The translations under genes and the position numbers were made by a program. Of a stretch of DNA of 64,000 nt, positions 43,200-53,765 are shown piece after piece. The stretch is from Dermacentor variabilis (Eukaryota; Arthropoda; Arachnida; Ixodida; Ixodidae). Where the stretch lies: NCBI RefSeq assembly GCF_050947875.1, contig NC_134569.1:202562127-202626126 (forward strand), read 5' to 3'. The notes beneath the pieces were generated by a model. It worked only from the letters and a program-made list of their open reading frames with translations. It was not told the DNA's origin and made no database searches. Each line of letters starts with the position of its first letter. Position 1 is the stretch's first letter.

Positions 43200-43660
43200 A
43201 TGCAGCAAACATTTTTTTTATTCTTCAAGACTTCTCTATCTACTTTGTGCCGCTATCCCTGCAACTGTTTCGTAACACATGTAATTACATGTAACTGCAA
43301 TGCAAAGGGCGCACGCATAGACGCTACGCGGCGCGCATCTCACATCGCATGGCAAGTGGCACGATAGGATGCTAATGATGATGATTATTTATTCGCATCC
43401 GCTTTGAAAAGCGGCGGTGACGTAGCCACCTAACCACCTTGATTTAATCAGGTGCACGTATTTTTCCTAGCATTCTTGTATGCATATCCTTAATTTTTTT
43501 CTTCCTCAAACTTTTCTTAACCGCCTTGTACCGCTACCTGTGCATCTGCTACATGGCATTCAACCTGGTGTAATCATATGCCACTGCAATGCAACATGCG
43601 CACGCATCGACGCTGCACCCGCGCATGCCACATCGCGTGTCTCCTCGCGCGCTAGGAAGT
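43200..43660 (+). repeat. Direct duplication of about 170 bp
   Basis: The segment about 43205-43370 and the segment about 43490-43660 share, in order, CTTCAAGAC/CTCAAACTT then TGTACCGCTA-type, CTGCAATGCAA, GCGCACGCAT, GACGCT and CACATCGC motifs. Both are followed by TAGGA-type sequence. A tandem duplication with a spacer that carries a triplet-rich GATGATGATTATT run (43377-43390) is the simplest reading. Confidence 0.5.
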
Positions 43661-43959
43661 GGCGCTGCCTGCTTAGCTAACAAGCGCTAGTGTTCCTGTA
43701 TATAGAGTTGCCCATAAGTTTTCCGGTGCCGCTCGCACCGCTATTGGTCGAGCGCTATCACGTGCTACAAAAAATTGGAGGACGCTTAAGCTTCGCCTTC
43801 AAGAGTGGAACGCGACAGCGTTCCCGTCGACCCGCCAAGGGGTGTAAGACAATGGGCTACGGCGCAGCGACTACGCGCCCCTCATCGGACGCGGTGAGCG
43901 TCGAGCAACGCAGCGTTCGGCGCGACAACGAAATGTGCGCCTGAGCAAGCGATGCACGC

Positions 43960-44026
43960 CTGAGCAAGCGACGCACGCCTGAGCCTTAGAAACAGCTCGT
44001 TTCTAAGGCAACACCGCGTTCACTAG
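43960..44026. repeat. Short tandem repeat and hairpin
   Basis: GCCTGAGCAAGCGA-GCAC occurs twice and a third time in part (43940-43985). It is followed by a hairpin CCTTAGAAACAGCTCGTTTCTAAGG (stem of about 10 bp, 43984-44009). Confidence 0.55.
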
Positions 44027-44058
44027 AGGCGTTTTTGTACCGCTTTGAAGCATCGAAC

Positions 44059-44292
44059 TCGTGGCTCAGTGGGCAATAAAGAAAAAAAAAACTCGTGGCT
44101 CAGTGGTAACGTCTCCGCCTCACACTCCGGAGACCCTGGTTCGATTCCCACCCAGCCCATCTTGGAAGTTGCTTTTTATTTATGAAGTGCCTGCCGTGAT
44201 TTATCGCTCACGGCCAACGCCGCGGACGCCGACACCGACGCCGACGACACCGGCTTTTCTGCGACACGAGCTCCTTAACGCTATCGCGTTAA
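44059..44292 (+). mobile_element. tRNA-like SINE module 1 ending in an 18-nt palindrome
   Basis: The head CTCGTGGCTCAGTGGTAACG (44093-44112) looks like an A box and CCTGGTTCGATTCCCACCC (44132-44150) like a B box. The presumed anticodon arm has a 7-bp stem and a 10-nt loop, unlike a true tRNA. The first 15 bases of the head are duplicated at 44059-44073, separated by an A-rich run. A GC-rich body with GCCGACGCCGAC repeats ends in TTAACGCTATCGCGTTAA at 44275-44292. Confidence 0.65.
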
Positions 44293-44507
44293 AATGTTGC
44301 CTGTGTGGCGAAGCGGTAGCGTGTGCAACCCACGAGCCCGATTCCCAACCCGACGGACCATGTTCGAATCCTAAGATGCGAAATTTTTTTTCTTTAAAGT
44401 TAAACTCTTTTACTTTATAAATTTGAATGATCGTGAGCCATCACGTGACTGTGACGTGGGTTTCTGGACACGCTGTGGACGCCGCCGCCTTAACGCTATC
44501 GCGTTAA
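44293..44507 (+). mobile_element. tRNA-like SINE module 2 ending in the same palindrome
   Basis: The head TGTGGCGAAGCGGTAGCGTG (44303-44322) and the B-box-like ATGTTCGAATCCTAAGATG (44360-44378) differ from module 1 in sequence, but the layout is the same. It ends in TTAACGCTATCGCGTTAA at 44490-44507. It follows module 1 without a gap. Confidence 0.6.
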
Positions 44508-45178
44508 AAATGTACGTGTACCCGAGATGTTCACAAAAACAAATCATCCTGTATGCCGATATTGTTGACAGTGCTGAAAGGGTCCAAGCTCAATGGCACT
44601 CTACCCCGTGGGCTCGGGGACCTGCAACGCGCCCTTGAACTACCCTTGTCCCATGTGGGACCAAAAGAGGTCCCAGCCACAAGGGTAAGAGCCGATGTTT
44701 TTGAAAAGATGTTTTGTGCAACTTTATCAGAAAGTATTGTTAAAATATTTTCGAGGACACTTTAGCGTCGTCTTTAAGAGTGGAACGCTATAGATTTCAA
44801 CGATTCCTGACTGCTTGTCACGCTTCCCGGCAACCTCAGCTTTCTTGCGGATGCGCGGAGCCGAGCGCGATAGTGTTGTTGCAAGGAACGGAGCCTGCCG
44901 CGCCACACAAAAGGGGCTCGTGTTTGAGTTGACGCGCAACAATTGTTTTCTCGTATATTCCAATTTATATTCGACGCTGTCATGCCTCTAGGTTGTGTTT
45001 AGGTCACATTTTACGATTTTTCTCGCGTACTTTCCTTTGAGGAATTCAATTCAGTAACGTCTTGTGCCACGCGTACGGCCTGCGTGGGTGTAGTTTGGAA
45101 TGATTTTTCGCCAAGCGACGTCGGACGACATCGGATTTTTTTTTTTGCTTCCCGGGGCCGTTAACGCTATCGCGTTAA
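44508..45178. other. Repeat-rich stretch ending in a third palindrome
   Basis: No tRNA-like head is clear here, but TTAACGCTATCGCGTTAA recurs at 45161-45178, and the motif TTTAAGAGTGGAACGCTATAG (44773-44793) echoes TTCAAGAGTGGAACGCGACAG at 43799-43819. An inverted motif GGGACCTGCAACGC/GACCAAAAGAGG region (44610-44690) contains a CCCTTGTCCCATGTGGGAC hairpin. No coding region is seen. Confidence 0.4.
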
Positions 45179-45224
45179 AATTCTCGGCGCCAGCCACGCA
45201 AACACGCTAGGGCCACTGTCGCGC

Positions 45225-45357
45225 GTTCGCCGCCGTCGTCGTCTTCCACAGCTGGCTCCATTGCCGCTCGTCATTCCAGCGTAGAATTTCACTTTTCTGC
45301 CGTCGTAACGGGGAGGCCGCGTTTACGAGTGCATGAGCCATTGCTTAAGGCGGTGTG
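45225..45357 (-). repeat. Inverted copy of the dispersed repeat at 12846
   Basis: TCCACAGCTGGCTCC, GTAGAATTTC, GGGGAGGCCGCG and ATGAGCCATTGCTTAAGG occur in order and are the reverse complement of motifs at 12846-13010. It lies 47 bases after the third palindrome, so the palindrome may belong to the same larger repeat. Confidence 0.6.
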
Positions 45358-45761
45358 ATCCGTTCATTTTCTTACGTGAAAGACACATTTAACAGCAGAG
45401 GTGATATGTGAATGTGTGTGCGTAACTATATCGCCACGATTTCCGCAGATTGGGACAATAAATATGTTCGTACCTTTGTTCAATATTCTAGGTCACCTCC
45501 GTGTCATGCGCTAAACAGCTTCGCTGGTCAACCACCGACAGAGTGGAATGGCTCATGAATTTTTTTTTTTCATGAAGTAAATTTGACACTCAAGTGCAGC
45601 TACCGGAACAGCAAACAGACCAGCAGATGCCTTCTTTGCCACCCGATGGCCCAGAAAATTAGCCCTGCAAAAATAACAAAGCCCGTATGGCAAAATTCTC
45701 GTTGCTAGTTTATCACTCGAAAGAGAGAAATATTGATCTATATTTCAGGAAAATATATTAA

Positions 45762-46320
45762 AACGAAGCTTTAGCTCGGGACCAACTTAGATATCGGTAC
45801 CCAATACCTATAAACGCAGAAATACTTTTCTGGGGCAACGGCTGGACTTATTTAATAAAATTTGTTGCACAGGACAGTTAAATTCTAGTGACGCTACCAA
45901 GTAGAATGTAGATTTAGGGAATGCTATCTATTAGAAGGTTTTCAAAAAATTGGTAACGGTAAAGAATTCAAGCAGGAAGTTTACAAATTGGTCATTCTAT
46001 AATAAGAACAGACATAGCAGTTCTGTAAACTGCACTCGTTATAACAGACAAGGCACAGAAATTGAATATTTGAAGTTACAGCTCACCTGAAACGGTTTTA
46101 ATGTTTACGATGGTTTTGCAAACGTTATGCTCAAAAATTAGAAGTATATTAGAGAGTGGTATGTTCACATCAATTTAGTTCTTTTTAAATATATTACTAG
46201 GTGTAGTTCACAGACTTCTGTCCACATTTCTCATTGTTGAGTGGCTTTGTAGTAAAATGTATAGTTAAATTTTTTAAAAATTTTGGATCTCATATACAAT
46301 ACAAGTGATTGCGGTTTCAG
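45762..46320. mobile_element. TTAA MITE, diverged copy 3 (right end not found)
   Basis: TTAA at 45758-45761 is followed by CGAAGCTTTAGCTCGGG (45764-45780), matching the TIR of the MITE at 28331, and by TTAAATTCTAGTGACGCTAC and GCAGTTCTGTAAACTGCA, which match its interior loosely. I could not find the right TIR; the end near 46320 is an estimate. Confidence 0.55.
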
Positions 46321-46929
46321 TTACATACTGGAAACAGGTAGCTGCCGGAGCGCACGCAGGAACCTTTCTAAATAAGTGAAAGCACCATTCGTGAATTCCG
46401 AAGGCGTTAAATTGCAGGGACCGTGCAGGTACGTCGAAGAAGCAGTACCAAAGAGAAACTGCTCTGAAGAAAGTTGTCCACTAGTATACTATCCTTACTT
46501 CGTATGCTGTTCAATGATTTGCTATCGCGATCGATCCTTCTCCTTTCGGCCGAAATTGCAACTTTTTTTTTTACATCCATTAACCCTCTTCTCCTTGCAT
46601 AGGGAAACAAATCAGACACACCTATGATTGTCCTCCTTCCCATTCCTTTATCTGCTCGTTCTTTTCCTAAAGAAAAAACGTGTGCAAAGCGCACCTCCGC
46701 AATCAGAACAGTCGTACATGGCGCTGTAGCAGCCAACGCGCTTCCGCACTTGGCTACGCTGGGTGTATCATTAGTCAGGCGCTCCTATGTTCCCTCTCAT
46801 CGATCGTATGACTCTACATTATGCAGCACTATTCAAACAATACTTTATTTTATTAGACGAAGATAGATTCCACTGCAGCGTCAACCAAAAGCTACAATCA
46901 TTGAGTCCATAATTATGGCCCCTTGCTTG
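46321..46929. other. Stretch without recognised features
   Basis: Frames at 46376-46736 have no recognisable motif and overlap on both strands. Nothing else is seen. Confidence 0.35.
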
Positions 46930-47649
46930 AAGTTTGAAGTTTATTTTTCTTTCTTTGCTACAGAAAGTGGAAACAAGAGCTGAAGCCCATGTGGTCTGAC
47001 AGATGCTCATGCTCCTAAGCGCGTTTGCCATACATGATAATGGAAATAATTTGATAATTGAAGCGAAAGGTTTTTTGCACATTGTTTAAAATGAGGTATA
47101 TAAAAATAATTTTTTGTCCAACGATGTTTAGTAGCCTATGTATTTGGTAGTTTAGAACATGACGTCCGTGGTTAGTATGCGTAAATAGTATTGTTCTGAT
47201 TTGCTTATGTAATGGGTATCGAGGAGGAGAAGTGGGTAGGCTTACAGCATGGAGTTTGTGTTTTTTCTATGTAAGAGTAATCTACAATAAAGAACTTCAT
47301 TTGCTCGGATCAGTAAATTTTTGCCAAAAATATTGTGTGTGGGTAAGTCACGCGGCCTACCAAGGTACTTTTAAAAATTCGGACTACTCGTTTTTGCTGG
47401 CTTAATAGCTTCTCATACATTTTTGCTGTCGTTGTTCCCCAAATCAAGGTACAATAAGTTCACTTCCATTAAAAAAGGGCATAGTTTATTGCTTTATTTA
47501 GGCATAATGGTATTAGATGACGAATTGTATACATTTCGCCTCCTACATTAGTAAGATCATTGCTCAGCTTATCTATATGATTATCACAAGAGATGTCTCC
47601 TGAAACCATATCCACAAAAAATTTTGCGTTGTTACTTGTTCTGGCCTCT

Positions 47650-48530
47650 TTGCTCGAAATAGAACAGTTACACTAACATGTAATGGCCTACATATCTGTT
47701 GAAATATTATATACTTGTTTTTCTTGACATTCAATTGTAGTTTGTTTATGACAGCCGTTCAGGTAATTCAAGCAATCATTTATCTTTTTTTCTAAGCATT
47801 GCAGGGAAGAACTTGCAAATAAAATATTAGTACCATCCGCATACATGATGACGTTAGGTGAGGAAGAAATGTGTGGAAGGTCATTAATATAAAGGTTAAA
47901 TAATACAGGACCAAGTAAGGATCGCTGTGGCACGCCAATCTGTATATTTAGAAGTGAGGAAGACGCCTGATTATATGAAGCAAACTTGTAACGATCCGTT
48001 AATTAACGCCTCATTAGATATAACGCCGTACCACTTATACCGTAGTCATGAAGTTTGGACAGAAGTGTAACATGATTTAAACAGTAAAACGCCTTACGCA
48101 GATCCAGAAATAAGCCTAACGTGTATAAACGTTCTTCCATATTTTGCATTATTTTATGTTTTATATTGAGGAGCGCATAGACATAATTTTTTTTCAAATA
48201 CTATGTGCCGTAATAATAATAGCATATTTCCTTAAGAAACCCTCCAGTCGCACATTTAGAACAAGTTCTAAACGTTTCGGAAAAAGAGGTAGTATTGATA
48301 TATGCCGAAATTTGTTTACACCCATGGTCAGCGCCATCTTTATGAATCGGGCAAGCTCTGGCTATCTTAAGGTTGCTAGAAAGAATTCTGGATTCAGACA
48401 CTTCGTTAATAAAGTGAGCTAAGACATTAGATACATATTTCATAGGAGATGCCATGATAACGTTTAAGCATGCAGCATGCATGTTTGACCCAAAGTTATT
48501 GATCACGCTTTCTACTTCACTTGGGGTCAC
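47650..48530 (-). pseudogene. LINE C reverse transcriptase
   Basis: Three frames in order: SNLKIARACPIHKDGAD (about 48340-48390), ENVEERLYTLGLFLDLRKAF-like (MEERLYTLGLFLDLRKAFYC, 48090-48150) and QRSLLGPVLFNLYINDLPHI with MYADGTNILFASSS (47800-47930). The catalytic box is YADG, so its second Asp is lost. The thumb continues to about 47650. Frameshifts lie near 47935 and 48200. Confidence 0.72.
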
Positions 48531-48539
48531 CGGAAAGAA

Positions 48540-49293
48540 CGTTAAATGGTTTCATCACATTATGCCCTACCTTTTCTGGATCTTCTGCAGAAATGTCGCT
48601 GCAGCATTGAACAAAGTGAGTACTTAGGACAGAGACCGCTTCATTATCTGCAAGAGTAGTGTTAATAGAAGGTATTTGTAGATTTTGAGGGCTAGCCTCT
48701 CCTCGAGTTAGTTCCTTAATTTCCAGCCAAACTTTTCATGAAATCGTATAAATGTGCGTGAACACTTTCTCATACCATTTTTCTTTCGGCTTTGCTAATT
48801 TTGATTTTTCTTGGTTCCGGTACTCCTTGAATTTGGCTAATTGATTAATGTCTCGTGTTTTAAGAAATGTATGGTACGTTTTATTTTGATTTTTGATTTT
48901 TATGAAAAGTGCAACATGTATCCATGGATTTCTAATATTTTTGGGTCGTTTCGCAGCACAATGTTGTGGAAAGGCTATATCGTAGCAAGCGATTAGTTTA
49001 TCGAAAAATGAATTGTATGCCTTATTTGGGTCACTTTCAGTTAGCTCAGATTTCCAGTGATTTTACGGAATAGGAAAGTGAAAGTAGGCTACCGTCGTTG
49101 TGTCGATGAGCCGGCAGGATTATGCAGGCGCATTTTGCTTGTATTCCTAGAAACAGGCCAGAAAACAAAAGATTGGAAGATGATCGCTTACGTCAGAGGA
49201 TATGACGCCAGCAGACATATAGGAAATATGTACCATAGTGATAGAGAAATCTAATAAAATTAGCTGCTACTCGTGTTGGCAAGATTTCTTCGC
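48540..49293 (-). pseudogene. LINE C linker and end of endonuclease
   Basis: The minus strand shows the linker (basic, KNQNKTYHTFLKTRD-like near 48860-48900) and upstream SFVFWPVSRNTSK at about 49130-49175, preceded by the remains of the DH motif region. Then LLDFSITMVH (49215-49250) and LPTRV (49268-49282) are endonuclease sequence from before the DH motif. All in different frames, so this is a dead copy. Confidence 0.5.
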
Positions 49294-49318
49294 CAGTGGG
49301 CAAGGCAGCACCCGAGGG

Positions 49319-50579
49319 ATGCAGTCACGGCTAAACCTGTTCGTCTTTTTCACGCAGGTTAGTAGATATCGCAATTCCTGTGAATTTAAAAATTATTGCC
49401 ACTGTTTGGTTGGGCTGCCTTGCCCAGGCGTCTTGCTTGTATGTTTTACTGAGTGTTTTGTCTCATTTTGTAAGCTTGCACTATTGTTAAGCGGGGACGT
49501 TGAGCTTAATCCAGGCCCAGGGATAGCAGAGCAACTCGAAGAAATTCTCCAAAATCAAAAAGCTTCTTCATGTGAACTAAAGGCTATCGGAGTTAAGCTA
49601 GACTCGCACAATACCGCGACAAACGCGAGACTGCCTTCCATTGAAGGTAAACTGGAACTGAATAAAGGGAAAATGAGACATCCACCCGTTCGTAGCAATT
49701 GCGACAAAGGAAACCCATACGGGTTCCTCGAAAGAAAAGCCTCATAGTTGAAGAAAAATTCGTCCTGGTCCGGGACGAATTTTTCTTCAACTATGAGGCT
49801 TTTCTTTCGAGGAACCCGTATGGGTTTCCTTTGTAGCAATTGCTACGAACGGGTGGATGTCTCATTTTCCCTTTATTCATTACTTCTCTCCACCTTGCGG
49901 GTTTCCGCAGAACTACTACGTTAAACTGGAACTGCTTTCACAGACGGCTAAAAGGATGGAGACATGTGAGCAATCTCTTGCGGAACTAAACGAAGAGATT
50001 GTTTCACTAAGGAGAAATGTGGACAACATTGAAAGTTATTCTCTACGAAACAATCTGCTCGTGTATGGTATTCAGGAGTCTGAAGCAGAGACGGTAAATA
50101 GTCTTAAGGAACATATTCTAACAGAAATTTTTGAACGCAAACTTAAAATAAAAGTAGAGAGCCGATAAAGTTTACACCGCCTAGGAAGAAAAGCGTTAGA
50201 GAAAGCGCGTCCGGTGATTATAAGGTTTTTTGATATCACTGAAAAGGCGGAGCTTCTGAGAAATGCTTCGAAGCTGAAGGGAACTCAAACGTACATTTCG
50301 GAAGACTCCTCGCCTAGGCTAAGAAAAATGATAAAGTTGCTCTGGGCGACTGCTAAAGATAAGGAGCCTGAAGATAAAGTGTACCTTAAGTATGACAGAT
50401 TAGTCATCAACAAAGAGGTCTACGCGTGGGACGAAAGGAAAAATCAAAGGTTTAAAGTACATGATGCCGCTTCAAGCGGTATTGATCACATCTATGAGCG
50501 TGGTGTAGCGAAAGCCTCACAACAGGGGGAAAATGCAGGTTGTCCGCGAAGGAAACGCGTCAATGCTTCTAGTACTTGA
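49319..50579 (+). pseudogene. LINE D ORF1 with intact 2A ribosome-skipping motif
   Basis: From the ATG at 49319 the N-terminus is hydrophobic (GVLLVCFTECFVSFCKLALL) and runs into SGDVELNPGP; DVELNPGP (codons 49496-49519) fits the 2A consensus perfectly, so skipping between Gly and Pro would release a leader of about 66 residues. The coiled coil after it is split by a foldback insert at 49661. ORF1 resumes at about 49935 (LSQTAKRMETCEQSLAELNE), then SLRNNLLVYGIQESE, a TAA at 50166, HRLGRKALEKARPVIIRFF and LKYDRLVINKEVYAWDERKN, as in LINE B ORF1. Confidence 0.82.
49661..49921. mobile_element. Foldback element with 107-bp inverted arms and 13-bp target repeat
   Basis: The arms 49661-49767 and 49771-49877 are inverted copies about an axis at 49769, differing at about two positions (GCGAC against GTAGC-type change near 49703). 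CGTCC-TGGTCCG-GGACG is the centre. Another 44 bases (49878-49921) are unpaired. TAAACTGGAACTG is found on both sides (49648-49660 and 49922-49934), so the insert duplicated 13 bp of ORF1. Without it the ORF1 frame would read through. It has no coding capacity. Confidence 0.88.
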
Positions 50580-50724
50580 CAAACCACAGGTTCAGAATCG
50601 CTGTCTTTTTTTTACGCCCATGGTTTTCCGAATCAAGCTAAGCATAAACAGCCATCGGCTAATATTACCGCTCCAAGTGCTCTTGACGCCAAGACGACCC
50701 CATCGCCAGATACGTGCCAGTTAC

Positions 50725-52100
50725 GTATGATATCCTTGAACGCTAGAAGTATTGTAAACAAAATAGATACCCTTGAAGTTCTGCTGTTTTCTTATGATCC
50801 CCACCTACTGGTGATTTCTGAGACATGGTTACATAGTGGTATTCTTGATGAAGAAATTGTGCACCCGCCGTGGTTGCTCGGTGGCTATGGTGTTGGGCTG
50901 CTGAGCGCGAGGCCGCGGGATCGAATCCCGGCCATGGCGACCGCATTGCGATGGGGGCGAAATGCGAAAGCACCCTTGTACTTACATTTAGGTGCACGTT
51001 AAAGAGCACCAGGTGGTAGAAATTTCCGGAGTCCTCCACTACGGCGTGCCTCATAATCAGAAAGTGGTTTTGGCACGTAAAACCCCATACTTTAAAGAAA
51101 TTGTGCCACCGGACTACGTCATATGCAGACGAGATCGCGGCTCACGTGGTGAAAGCATTGCTGTGATTGCGAGCAGTAAACGAAATGCTGCTTGAACAAA
51201 TTGATCAGCGTGAAAGTTTGTTTTTGCACGTAACTGCGCATGCTCTCACGTTTTTTCTTTGTTCTGTGTATTGTGCACCTGATGCAGCGGATTCTTCCAT
51301 TTAGCGTTTAATTGACCGCTTACTACCTTACCAAAACGGGAACTTAAATATTACCAGTGATTTTAATTTCCCTGCTATTGACTGGAATAAACCATATTAT
51401 GGCCTGTCTGCCTCATGTGATATTAATCTAGATCTTATGTTTTCTTTAAACATTAAGCAAACCGTTCATGCATACGCCAGAGAAACATCTGTCATAGACC
51501 TTTTCTTGGTTAGTCAAACCTTTTTTGATGGAGTGCTTAGTGTTGAAGCTGGAATCTCGGACCATCTTCTGTTGTTCTTCTGTTGTGTTTCGCCAGTTGT
51601 TTCCGGGATGCGTCCAGTTCATCAATAGATGATTGCGGTTCACGCAATCATCTGTTCTTTACAATCACAGTTAGATAACCCTTGCAGCAATGACCTTCAT
51701 AGTTTGTGACAGCGCTTTAAGAATACAGTACAGTACAATATTGAACATTTTTTTCCCCTTAGGAAGGTTCGTAATAATCGCCGCAATCCTTGGATAAGTC
51801 GCGAAATTATTCAAATGAGACGCGAAGTAAGGCGCTGTAGGAAGGAAAAAAAATACCGTGTCCGCAACAGTTCCAGGTTCTAAAGGAGGAACTTTCCTAT
51901 AAGTTAAAATTACCAAAGTCCCGTTATTTTGACACGATGCTCCCCATATTTATCAGAAATGATCCCCAAAAATCTTGGAATTTTGTAGGTCACAGCACGG
52001 ACCACTTGACCAATATTTGAGTTAATAACAGCGTTGCAACCAACTCCACGATCACAGCGCAAGATCTTAACGCGTATTTTCAAAGCGCGTTCCTTATGGA
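50725..52100 (+). pseudogene. LINE D endonuclease, split by a Ruka SINE
   Basis: The start ISLNARSIVNKIDTLEVLLF and LVISETWLHSG (catalytic Glu) are in frame at 50727-50850. The SINE interrupts at 50863, and VPPDYVICRRDRGSRGESIA resumes at 51100. Later pieces in other frames include NLNITSDFNFPAIDW (about 51340-51385, GDFN changed to SDFN) and a DH motif AGISDHLLLFFCC (51550-51595). The linker to RT follows (NRRNPWISREIIQMRREVRR near 51770-51830). Stops throughout. Confidence 0.72.
50863..51094 (+). mobile_element. Ruka SINE, complete, with 12-bp target duplication
   Basis: It runs from ACCCGCCGTGGTTGCTCGG through the B box (GGGATCGAATCCCGGCC), GGTGCACGTTAAAGAGCACC and CGGCGTGCCTCATAATCAG to GGTTTTGGCACGTAAAACCC. 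AAGAAATTGTGC is present at 50851-50862 and again at 51095-51106. This is the clearest SINE integration in the window and interrupts the LINE D endonuclease. Confidence 0.94.
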
Positions 52101-53625
52101 ACGGGAAACCACAACTAGAATTCCAGTTGAAGATCCTGGTGACGCTCCAACTATCTCTTTGAACGGCGTTGTGTCTATGCTGCGTAAGCTCGCAGATAAA
52201 AAACCTGCGGATCCCGATGGGCTTCCAAATGCCTTTCTGAAGCGTTCTGCATCCCATGTATCTATTTTCCTAACGAGGATCTTTTAAGTTTCGTTACTTT
52301 CGGGTGATGTGCCGGAGGACTGGAGAGTGGCCCGCGTTGTGCGAATTCTTTAAAAAGGGGACAAGCTAACCATTTTTAATTATCGACCAATCTCAATCAC
52401 TTCTTCATGTTGCAAGTTCCTTGAACCCATAGTTTCTGTTTATCTTAACTCATATATCTTGCTGAAAATAACATTTTATCTCCTGTGCAACATGGCCTCC
52501 GGAAAGAAATGTTCACTGTGACACAGTTAGTTACAATTCATTATTTTTCTGTTGTGCTTGATAAATTAGGGCAGATTGATGTACTTATTTTAGATTTCCG
52601 CAAGGCGTTTGGCACAGTTCTCAACAGTATACTTATTTATAAACTGGAAAGCATTGGCGTGCCTACTTACCTTGGTAATTGGAATAATGCTTATTTAAAA
52701 CACAGAACAAAGTACGTAGAGGTTAATGCTTGTAAATCTGAAGTGCTTCAAGTTATGTCAGGTGTACCCCAAGAAAGTCTTTTAGACCCCCTGCTTTTTT
52801 TTAACTGATATTAATGATTTGCCGGCTGATATTTCCGAAAATGTCTCTGTCAGGCTTTTTGCAGATGACTGCGTTCTTTTTAAGAGCATAAACGAGCGCA
52901 ATGATCATTACCTCTTACAAAACGCGCTGTTAGCCGTTCATCAATGGTGACTTAAATGGAGTATGCAACTTAAGCTAGATAAAACTGTCGTCTTGCGAAT
53001 TTCGCGCAGAAAGCAGGTTTCTCCTTTCTCTTACAGCCTTCTAAATCATTCTATTATGGAGGTCACACATCATAAATACTTAGGGGTTAAAATAACAAAC
53101 GATTTAACCTGGTCTGAGCATATTGCAGACATTTGTTCCTCACCATTTTCCAAGCTGTGCTTTCTGAGGCGGAAGCTTAGAGGCGCTCCAAATAAGCTTA
53201 AACGTCTTGCATGCATAACATTTATTAGATCAAAATTAGAGTACGCGTCGTTCTTATGGGACCCGTTCATAAAGAAGGACATTTACCTGCTTGAGATGGC
53301 GCAAAGGAAAGCGATTAGGTTTATTTATAACAAATACAGAAGGCTTGATTCACCTACGACACTAATGAAAACAAATCACATCCAACTACTTCAAGTACTT
53401 AGGAAAATGTCCCGTTTGCTGTTCATGCATACCCTTTTAGCACATAAACTAAACATTTCGCATCCCACAGTACTTAAACAGCTATCGTCTAGAAGAACAC
53501 ACCACACAGGAAGTCATTTACTGGAACCAATTTTTACAAAAACTGAAACCTTCAAACGCAGTTTTTTTCCCGAGGACCGTTTCCGACTGGAACTGTCTTC
53601 CGGGGGCCATCTTCTAGTCCCCTAA
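52100..53625 (+). pseudogene. LINE D reverse transcriptase and C-terminal region
   Basis: Motifs in order: VVSMLRKLADKKPADPDGLP (52170-52220), EDWRVARVV and NYRPISIT (52315-52395), IDVLILDFRKAFGTVLNSIL (52575-52640), SGVPQESLLDPLLFF (52755-52800, with PQGS changed), RLFADDCVLFKSINE (52850-52890, FADD kept) and KYLGVKITNDLTWSEHI (53065-53120). The C-terminal region is open from 52963 to 53625 (RSKLEYASFLWDPFIKKDIY, MAQRKAIRFIYNKYR). Stops occur near 52287, 52806 and 52950. Confidence 0.82.
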
Positions 53626-53659
53626 TTTTGTTAAAGCTCTAGAAGAGCATTTGTTTGAG

Positions 53660-53765
53660 TGAATGAGTGCTGTATATGTGCGTATATGTATATATGTATA
53701 AATATATATGTGCGTATATGTGTATATATGTATAAATTTGTATATGTGTATGGTGTATACATATT
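53660..53765. repeat. TATG/TGTA-type microsatellite
   Basis: Imperfect repeats of TATATG, TGTATA and TGCGTATATG fill this part of the LINE D 3' UTR. Confidence 0.85.

Larger units (their letters stand above)
46930..49293 (-). mobile_element. LINE C, 3' part (minus strand)
   Basis: The 3' end has the tail AAAGAAAGAAAAATAAAC at about 46938-46957 (minus strand). RT, linker and the last part of the endonuclease follow rightward. The reading LPTRVAA at about 49265-49285 is endonuclease sequence, cut at 49293 by LINE D. The rest of the endonuclease reappears at 53917-54420 in the same orientation. Confidence 0.72.

Noticed and set aside
44093..44155. Possible tRNA gene (anticodon region CCTCACAC, T-arm GGTTCGATTCC)
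   Set aside because: The anticodon arm pairs as 7 bp with a 10-nt loop, there is no acceptor stem, and it is fused to a SINE body; a tRNA-derived SINE explains it better.
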